In this document: positions 58,672 through 64,000 of the stretch, in pieces | Layout: each line of letters begins with the position of its first letter | How positions within the stretch are numbered: the stretch's first letter is position 1 | Source of the DNA: Nitrospira sp. | GTDB taxonomy: Bacteria > Nitrospirota > Nitrospiria > Nitrospirales > Nitrospiraceae | DNA: 64,000 nucleotides | Direction of reading: 5' to 3' | NCBI GenBank assembly: GCA_022226935.1 | Contig: CP092081.1 | Coordinates: forward strand, 528,540 to 592,539 | Made by a program: the position numbers and the translations under genes | The notes under the pieces: generated by a model | Seen by the model: only the letters and a program-made list of their open reading frames with translations | The model's database searches: none | Told to the model about the DNA's origin: nothing

Positions 58672-59502
58672 ATGGGTATTGATTCAGGAACTTTAGGCAC
58701 GGCAGCGCTTGCCATCGGGGCGCTCGGCACGGCTTCGTACGGTGTTGTCGATGGACTCAAGTTGGTCTCATGGATTGATCTGGCCGGGTTCGAGCGCATC
58801 TTTGCGGTGGGAGGCAAGGAGGGGGGACGGCGATTCTTTCCGACGCACAGGGCCACCCTCGATCCATTCCTGCCTGCATTGAGAATTGCCTATGGGAGTG
58901 ACGTCATGGAGTTACTCCGCGCTCAATATCGAGCAAGCCGTGCAAGTGGCGACCTACTTCGAACATTGCGGCAGGGGGTGCGGATCGGATTTGGGATGAT
59001 GGCGGTGGAAGACATCACGTCGGTGGCGGTTAAGCTGGGAATCAAGCAGCAGGTTGCTGCACTCGCGGCGGAAGCGATCGACCGTGCCCGTCGGCAGCGG
59101 GCGGACGCTTCCCCAAGTGAACAGTCCAGATCTCTGGATGAGCCAGGGTCTCTTTCAGAACCGGCTATGACTGATGAACAGCGGTCCGCGATGGCTCGTC
59201 TGGAGACTATGATCGATGCCCGCATCGATGCCGCCCTGGCTTTGGCCGACAGACAATATGTGACCCAGACAAAGTTGCTGGCCATGTTGGTTTCGCTGGC
59301 CATCTCATTTCTGGTTGGCTGGTTCATTGGAATGGAGGGTGATTGTGTCCCCGCGGATACTTTGGCCACGTGCGCGGCCAAAGTGCCGGCCAAATGGACC
59401 TGGTGTCTCATCGTTGGCCTTGCCGCCGTGCCTCTTGCCCCGGTCGCGAAGGATCTTTCTACTGCCCTCCAGGAAGCCGCGAAGGCGTTGAAAGCGCGAT
59501 GA
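58672..59502 (+). CDS. membrane protein of unknown function
   Basis: From ATG 58672 the product has 276 residues; no good ribosome-binding site is at normal spacing, so the start is provisional. A short hydrophobic N-terminal helix (TAALAIGALGTASYGVVDG) is followed by a soluble domain with LRAQYRASRASGDLLRTLRQ. Two C-terminal helices come next (LLAMLVSLAISFLVGWFIG and WTWCLIVGLAAVPLAPVA). A helical charged linker (MARLETMIDARIDAALA) precedes the last pair. The stop overlaps the next gene in ATGA. Confidence 0.68.
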   Translation: MGIDSGTLGTAALAIGALGTASYGVVDGLKLVSWIDLAGFERIFAVGGKEGGRRFFPTHRATLDPFLPALRIAYGSDVMELLRAQYRASRASGDLLRTLRQGVRIGFGMMAVEDITSVAVKLGIKQQVAALAAEAIDRARRQRADASPSEQSRSLDEPGSLSEPAMTDEQRSAMARLETMIDARIDAALALADRQYVTQTKLLAMLVSLAISFLVGWFIGMEGDCVPADTLATCAAKVPAKWTWCLIVGLAAVPLAPVAKDLSTALQEAAKALKAR

Positions 59503-60392
59503 ACGCGTTTGTCCTCAGCTTGCGCGACCAAAGATTTGGCGGGGCTGTCACTTCAGGCGTGCTCTACAAGGCTCTGCCGTATTGGGATGTGTGGTGGAAT
59601 GATCGCTTGCCTGATTTTGAACTGCTGACTCGTGGACAACGTCTTACGGTGCTTCTGCACGGCTATAACAACGGCCTTGAGGAGGGGCGTGAGAAGCTGG
59701 TGCGGTTCATCGACTTCTTGGAACAGAAGGGTTCAATGGATCTGATGCTGGCGGTCCTTTGGCCTGGGGACTCCTGGGCTGGCGCGGTCAGCTATCCCTC
59801 GGAAAGTCGCGATGCCGACGACAGTGCCGATAACCTGCTGACTTGGCTTGTGCTCCATGTGCATGAGAGTGCCCGTGTGGCGTTTGTCGGCCACAGCCTC
59901 GGGTGCCGCGTCGTCATGCGCGCGGCCCAACGCATGGCGCGAGACGTTTCGGTTAAGAAGCCGATCTTGGATCGCATCTGTTTGATGGCGGCGGCAATTG
60001 ATAGCGATTCGTTGGGCAGGAACGAGCCAACCTCTTATCGCGACGCCGCAACGCAGGCCGACCGGATTGCGGTTCTGTCTTCACAGGAAGATAGGGTTTT
60101 GCAGGTGGCTTATCGGCTGGGTGACTCGGTCCAATCCTGGTGGCCGTTTTCAGGAGAGCGTTCCGTGCGGGCGCTGGGCCGGTATGGTCCAGAAGGGTGT
60201 TCTCCCGAGGTATTAGCTAAGATCGAATCACACATGGCAAGTCCTGGTCGAGGGATCGGCCACAGTGACTATTTGCCGAAATATCCTCTATCTGTGCCAC
60301 CACAGAATCAGACGACGGCGGACAGCGAGCAGTTCGTGTTCGAGTTCTTGAGTCGCCTCCAGAATCCAAACTGGCCGGCGGAAAGACCCTGA
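59499..60392 (+). CDS. cytosolic alpha/beta-hydrolase (DUF900-like)
   Basis: The product has 297 residues, without signal or membrane helix. The oxyanion strand LTVLLHGYNNGLEEGREKLV and the nucleophile elbow VAFVGHSLGCRVVMRAA resemble DUF900-type hydrolases, which also begin with an HGYNN motif. IGHSDYLPKYP near the end could hold the catalytic His. The WPGDSW segment between strands is also typical. The substrate, a lipid or peptide ester, is unknown. It is coupled to the membrane protein before it by a 4-base overlap. Confidence 0.8.
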   Translation: MNAFVLSLRDQRFGGAVTSGVLYKALPYWDVWWNDRLPDFELLTRGQRLTVLLHGYNNGLEEGREKLVRFIDFLEQKGSMDLMLAVLWPGDSWAGAVSYPSESRDADDSADNLLTWLVLHVHESARVAFVGHSLGCRVVMRAAQRMARDVSVKKPILDRICLMAAAIDSDSLGRNEPTSYRDAATQADRIAVLSSQEDRVLQVAYRLGDSVQSWWPFSGERSVRALGRYGPEGCSPEVLAKIESHMASPGRGIGHSDYLPKYPLSVPPQNQTTADSEQFVFEFLSRLQNPNWPAERP

Positions 60393-60400
60393 AGATAAGG

Positions 60401-61390
60401 GTGCTGTGGTTGTTTCCTATAGACCGTTTCCAGAAGAAAATTCTCGCAGTTAGTCTAGCCGTGTCGCTGGCATCTTGTGCGACGGTGGAGTCATTGGTCT
60501 GCCTGCCTCACGGCGAGGATGTCCCGTTCGATATCCAGATGAACAAGCTGGAAGCATGCATTAAAAGCGACAAGAAAGACATGAACGACAACGATGATTT
60601 TGAAGCGGGTTCGGTTAAGCATCCTGTTTATTGTTTCCCAGGCGACCGAAGTAAGCCGCCTGTGCTGTTGCTGCATGAGTTGCCTGGCTTATCCGGGAAG
60701 ACGTTGGCTTATGCGAAGGAACTGTCAGAGGACTTCACGGTGTATGTGCCGCTCTTGTTCGGAGAGCCGAACATGCACTCGGCTCTCTGGGGCTCTACCG
60801 CATTTTGGTTGAATGGGGAGTGGTGGGGACTGGAAAGCGGATCGAGTGACATCCTAGGATGGCTTCGTGCAGTCGTATCAGAGATTGAGCGGGTGCATCC
60901 GCAGCACCACATCGGCGTAATCGGCAACTGTTTGACGGGCTCGCTGCCCTTGGCGCTGCTCAGTAATCCAAAAACCCCCTCCGCCCCCCCTAGAATCCAT
61001 GCCGTCGTCTTGGCCCAACCTACGTTGCCCCTGACGATATTCGACAACAGGGAGAAGGTCAGAAGTTCCCTGGGCATTTCACAGGACGAGGTTAAGGCGG
61101 CAGAACAGAGCTCCGCAAGGATCTTCTACCTGCGGTTTGAACAAGATTGCATCTCAAAACCCGAAAAACGGTGGAAGGTTTGGGATATCTTTACGAAACA
61201 CAGCACCGTTCCTGATCGTGTGATCCCACGTCAAATTCCGAAAGACCAACACCCGGTCGACGAGGCACATAGCACCTTGATTGGGGAATGGAGCGAGACA
61301 GAGTCGGGCCGCGCTTCACGAAATGCACGCCAGGACGTCCGACGATTTCTTCTGGACCCGACGACATTCAAGATAGCGGGCGAACAATAG
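60401..61390 (+). CDS. dienelactone-hydrolase-like lipoprotein
   Basis: The GTG at 60401 gives 329 residues, 8 bases after the preceding stop. A signal with lipobox LASC (VSLAVSLASC) anchors it. The hydrolase core has PPVLLLHELPGLSGKT and the elbow IGVIGNCLTGSLPLAL, with Cys177 as nucleophile instead of Ser, as in dienelactone hydrolases. HELPG likewise matches that family. HPVDEAHSTLIGEW could supply the His. A lipid-anchored member of this mostly cytosolic family is unusual. Confidence 0.78.
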   Translation: MLWLFPIDRFQKKILAVSLAVSLASCATVESLVCLPHGEDVPFDIQMNKLEACIKSDKKDMNDNDDFEAGSVKHPVYCFPGDRSKPPVLLLHELPGLSGKTLAYAKELSEDFTVYVPLLFGEPNMHSALWGSTAFWLNGEWWGLESGSSDILGWLRAVVSEIERVHPQHHIGVIGNCLTGSLPLALLSNPKTPSAPPRIHAVVLAQPTLPLTIFDNREKVRSSLGISQDEVKAAEQSSARIFYLRFEQDCISKPEKRWKVWDIFTKHSTVPDRVIPRQIPKDQHPVDEAHSTLIGEWSETESGRASRNARQDVRRFLLDPTTFKIAGEQ

Positions 61391-61407
61391 CCGTGACGGA
61401 GTGAATC

Positions 61408-61824
61408 GTGATGCACGAGCATTCAATGCAGGATTCGTCCGTAGAGCCGACTCCGCAATGGTATAGGCGAAAGGGTTGGCGATTTGGAAGTATGTATCTC
61501 CATGTGACCGCTTCAATCGTTCACGTGGCAATCTGTGTGGCTCCCTTAGGGGCCGCTCTTTTCCAGGTGGAAGAGCTATTGAAGTGGTCGAAAGGTCATC
61601 CCTGGGTTGTTCTCTGGTGGATTTCAATTGTCGCGCTGGGATACCCGGCCTGGGCGTGGTTCGAAACTCTCGTCTTTGAAAAGTGGGTAAGAAATCTGCC
61701 GGTGGCTCAGCGGAAGATCGAGCGAGCCCATTACCGGCTTCACGCCGGCATGGCTAAAAACTTCTGGCAGGCAGTCATGCACATGTATGCCATCGCGAGT
61801 CTCATCGGAATTGCGCTGAAGTAG
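61408..61824 (+). CDS. small membrane protein
   Basis: This is a 138-residue protein starting with GTG 61408 or ATG 61411, 17 bases after the hydrolase. Helices are SMYLHVTASIVHVAICVAPL, WVVLWWISIVALGYPAWAWF and a shorter MHMYAIASLIGIAL at the C-terminus. The loop WVRNLPVAQRKIERAHYRLH is basic and should face the cytoplasm. No family recognised. It is probably a membrane partner of the neighbouring hydrolases. Confidence 0.65.
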   Translation: MMHEHSMQDSSVEPTPQWYRRKGWRFGSMYLHVTASIVHVAICVAPLGAALFQVEELLKWSKGHPWVVLWWISIVALGYPAWAWFETLVFEKWVRNLPVAQRKIERAHYRLHAGMAKNFWQAVMHMYAIASLIGIALK

Positions 61825-61894
61825 TTAGTTATGTATGGGCCGGTGAATGAATAGCTGCACTCGGGCGTCCATCACATAGGAAGAGGCTTCTGAT

Positions 61895-64000
61895 ATGTCC
61901 GACGATAACGGTTCATCTCGTCCTCGCCACTACATCGTCGTCGTGCATGGCATCGGCGAGCAGCGGCACAATGAAACCACGGTGGAGGTGGTCAACCGGT
62001 TTGCCACTGCACGTGCGAAGGAAAAGCCTGGTTCTCCTTATGCGGCGCTGTTGCCTGGAAGTCTGTCGTCGCTTTCGATTCGCCGGAAGGGTGGAGGGCA
62101 AGGTTGGTCCGAGTTCGAAGGGATTCCTATCAATCCCGACAATGAGTCGAAACCCTTTGACGGCACTCGCGCGACCACCACATTAGGGAAGAACTTTCGT
62201 TTTGTTGATATGCGATGGGCGGACATCCTGCAGTCTCACCATGGGGTGTATGGGTCAAGTACCAAGCAATGGACCGCCTCTCTCCTCGCCCGTCTTCAGC
62301 CGCCGTTCACCAAAGCCGAGGTATCGGAGCCATGGGTCATGCCCCTGTTGAAGGAAATGAAGGAAACTCTGTTGCCCGTCCAAGACTTGCTGAAGTGGCA
62401 TGTCCCTGCGATCGAAAAAACTGTTTTCCGCGATGTCATTGGCGACATCCACTTATATGGTGACTATACACGCACGCGCGGACAAGCGGTGCGCCGTTTC
62501 CATGCGCAGTTGGATCAGATTCATCTGCGCGACTACATTGAATGGTGTCGCTTTGAGCGAACGTGCAGGGATGAACCCTATGTGCCGCCCGTGTATACCA
62601 TCGTTGCCCACAGCCTGGGATCGGTGTTGAGCTTCGATGCCCTTGTGTACGCGTTTGCGAAAGACAGCATTCGAGAAGGGAGCGATCGGCATGAGAGTGG
62701 ATCGCTTCCCTTTCCCGGCTATACAGAGCAAGAAGAGTCCGAACACGAATCCTGGTTGGGCTTGCTTTCAGACCTCAGTAAACCGCCTCGTGATACGACT
62801 CTCCCTCACCCGCATGAGAACTGGGCGACCTTGAGCGCTTGTTATGCTCAGTTTCGTAAAAGGCACGGCATACGGTCCCCGACAACGGATGCGCCCAGGG
62901 CCGGCGACCTGCCTCTCTTGCTCTGGCGGGATCACGTCAAACATTTCATCACGCTCGGCTCGCCTATCGACAAGTTTTGTGTTTTGTGGCACCACAATTA
63001 TCGGCATATGGGGCCAATGTATTATTCGGCCAAGGATGCGTGGTGCAAGGGGTGGCTGGATGATTCGATCACACATCGTATCACCCACTACAATGTGTGT
63101 GACGAGCAGGACCCCGTCGGCCATCATCTTGATGTGGCACGTAACTGTTCTGCATACAACAAGGTGTTTCGGACCGACATTCGGGCGACTTATCGCGATG
63201 TCGTGTTCCGGCGTTATGCTGTGCCTGGCCTTGCGCATGTTCAATACTGGAAAGATCAAGACCTCTTCGATCGATTGATTCGCGAGGTGATAGACGAGCA
63301 GCCAGCGCCCCAAGCCGATGGCACGAGATCCAAAACCCAATCCCACTTAGGCCAATTAGTTGAGAAGCAGTTCTTCGACGTTTCCGGGGTCTATGACATG
63401 GCATTGGTCTGGGCCTATGCCAGGATTCCCCTCATCGCATCGGTCACGACGGGTTTGCTGCTGAGTTATGGCTGGATCGGATGGCATTATTGGGGTTTTT
63501 CCCCCTCCTGTGCCTTGGCGCTGCTTGGGGCAATCCTGCTCTGGATTTGTCCCAAACCTATTGAGGCGTATCGCAAGGAAGTGAAGACAGAACATGTCGC
63601 GAGAGAACACAAGTTGACGAAGCGATTGCTACCGTGGAAGCTCCATCGAGGAATCCTTGCCAATGTGGTGGCAGGAGCAGTGGAATGGCGCCGTATCCTC
63701 CTATCACTTAATGACCATCCGAACTCAGCCACCCAAAAAGCTGTGGCAGAAAAGAATGAGATCCGATTGTCATTAGAGACGGCCGGCAACTTTAATCGGG
63801 TGTTTCGTCTAAGAATTATCGGTGGCGCTGCAGTATTTCTCCTCGCCTCGGGTGTGGTTTGGTGCTGCCACGAGTATCTTAGTGCGGCGGCTGACTATGC
63901 GGCAAGGCCGCCGGCGTGGTATGTCGCGATCTTGACTCTGATGACAGTTTCCGCTGTGTACCTTATTACTATGGCATATGTCAGATATATTTTTGCGTGT
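61895..64000 (+). CDS. membrane-anchored alpha/beta-hydrolase (runs off the window)
   Basis: An ATG at 61895, behind GGAAGAGGC, opens a frame with no stop through the window end, so at least 702 residues. The N-terminus RHYIVVVHGIGEQRHNETT supplies the oxyanion loop, and IVAHSLGSVLSFDAL supplies nucleophile Ser240. FITLGSPIDKFCVLW and CDEQDPVGHH follow, and AVPGLAHVQYW may hold the His. Membrane helices lie at about 508-545 (a pair), 641-660 and 675-702. HGIG-type hydrolases fused to C-terminal membrane helices are rare and poorly described. Confidence 0.8.
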   Translation, partial: MSDDNGSSRPRHYIVVVHGIGEQRHNETTVEVVNRFATARAKEKPGSPYAALLPGSLSSLSIRRKGGGQGWSEFEGIPINPDNESKPFDGTRATTTLGKNFRFVDMRWADILQSHHGVYGSSTKQWTASLLARLQPPFTKAEVSEPWVMPLLKEMKETLLPVQDLLKWHVPAIEKTVFRDVIGDIHLYGDYTRTRGQAVRRFHAQLDQIHLRDYIEWCRFERTCRDEPYVPPVYTIVAHSLGSVLSFDALVYAFAKDSIREGSDRHESGSLPFPGYTEQEESEHESWLGLLSDLSKPPRDTTLPHPHENWATLSACYAQFRKRHGIRSPTTDAPRAGDLPLLLWRDHVKHFITLGSPIDKFCVLWHHNYRHMGPMYYSAKDAWCKGWLDDSITHRITHYNVCDEQDPVGHHLDVARNCSAYNKVFRTDIRATYRDVVFRRYAVPGLAHVQYWKDQDLFDRLIREVIDEQPAPQADGTRSKTQSHLGQLVEKQFFDVSGVYDMALVWAYARIPLIASVTTGLLLSYGWIGWHYWGFSPSCALALLGAILLWICPKPIEAYRKEVKTEHVAREHKLTKRLLPWKLHRGILANVVAGAVEWRRILLSLNDHPNSATQKAVAEKNEIRLSLETAGNFNRVFRLRIIGGAAVFLLASGVVWCCHEYLSAAADYAARPPAWYVAILTLMTVSAVYLITMAYVRYIFAC

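Overview
The window is about 64 kb of densely packed, GC-rich bacterial chromosome. No rRNA, tRNA, CRISPR array, integrase or transposase is visible. Most proteins are typical of a Gram-negative with an outer membrane: many lipoproteins, a TolC/RND efflux set, an LpoB-like protein and TatC. Gene content and protein style, plus a GC-rich intergenic repeat family at 19386-19695, suggest a Nitrospira-like member of the Nitrospirota. This is an inference; no marker gene proves it.

Layout. 1-10177: end of a membrane protein, pyruvate phosphate dikinase (ppdK) with an unusual basic tail, ribD, an exported esterase, an unknown exported protein, an MFS transporter, a 35-residue membrane peptide, riboflavin synthase and argS, all on the + strand. 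10216-12883: on the - strand, acetyl-CoA synthetase (acs), an exported IPT/TIG-domain protein and a possible zinc-ribbon peptide. 12899-18651: a caspase-fold/TPR protein lacking the catalytic cysteine, a small protein, then an envelope lipoprotein cluster (LPP20-like, LpoB-like, COG3014-like, LPP20-like) behind a good promoter. 18687-21313: a VapC-like PIN toxin pair, an inverted pair of intergenic repeats, and two exported proteins. 21429-25427: proC, apparently leaderless, two small proteins and glgX. 25500-30925 (- strand): a GpgS-like glycosyltransferase, a coiled-coil membrane protein paired with a sigma-region-4-like protein, and a thiamine-diphosphate 2-oxo acid decarboxylase. 31127-43586: rRNA methyltransferase, OPT transporter, XRE regulator, TrmH-type methyltransferase, the radA-lipoprotein-tsaB-rimI operon, a YdcH-like protein, tatC, a beta-propeller protein, cyclophilin and a lipoprotein. 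43724-50743 (- strand): TolC, adaptor, RND pump and response regulator in an overlapping operon, then a degenerate CZB-domain protein. 51013-53601: two tandem paralogous MFS exporters.

53944-64000 is the most unusual part. It is a seven-gene co-directional operon of visibly lower GC, running off the end of the window. It encodes two lipoproteins (one of 1343 residues with long coiled coils), two small membrane proteins and three different alpha/beta-hydrolase-fold proteins placed in different compartments: cytosol, lipid-anchored and membrane-anchored. I do not recognise it as a described system.
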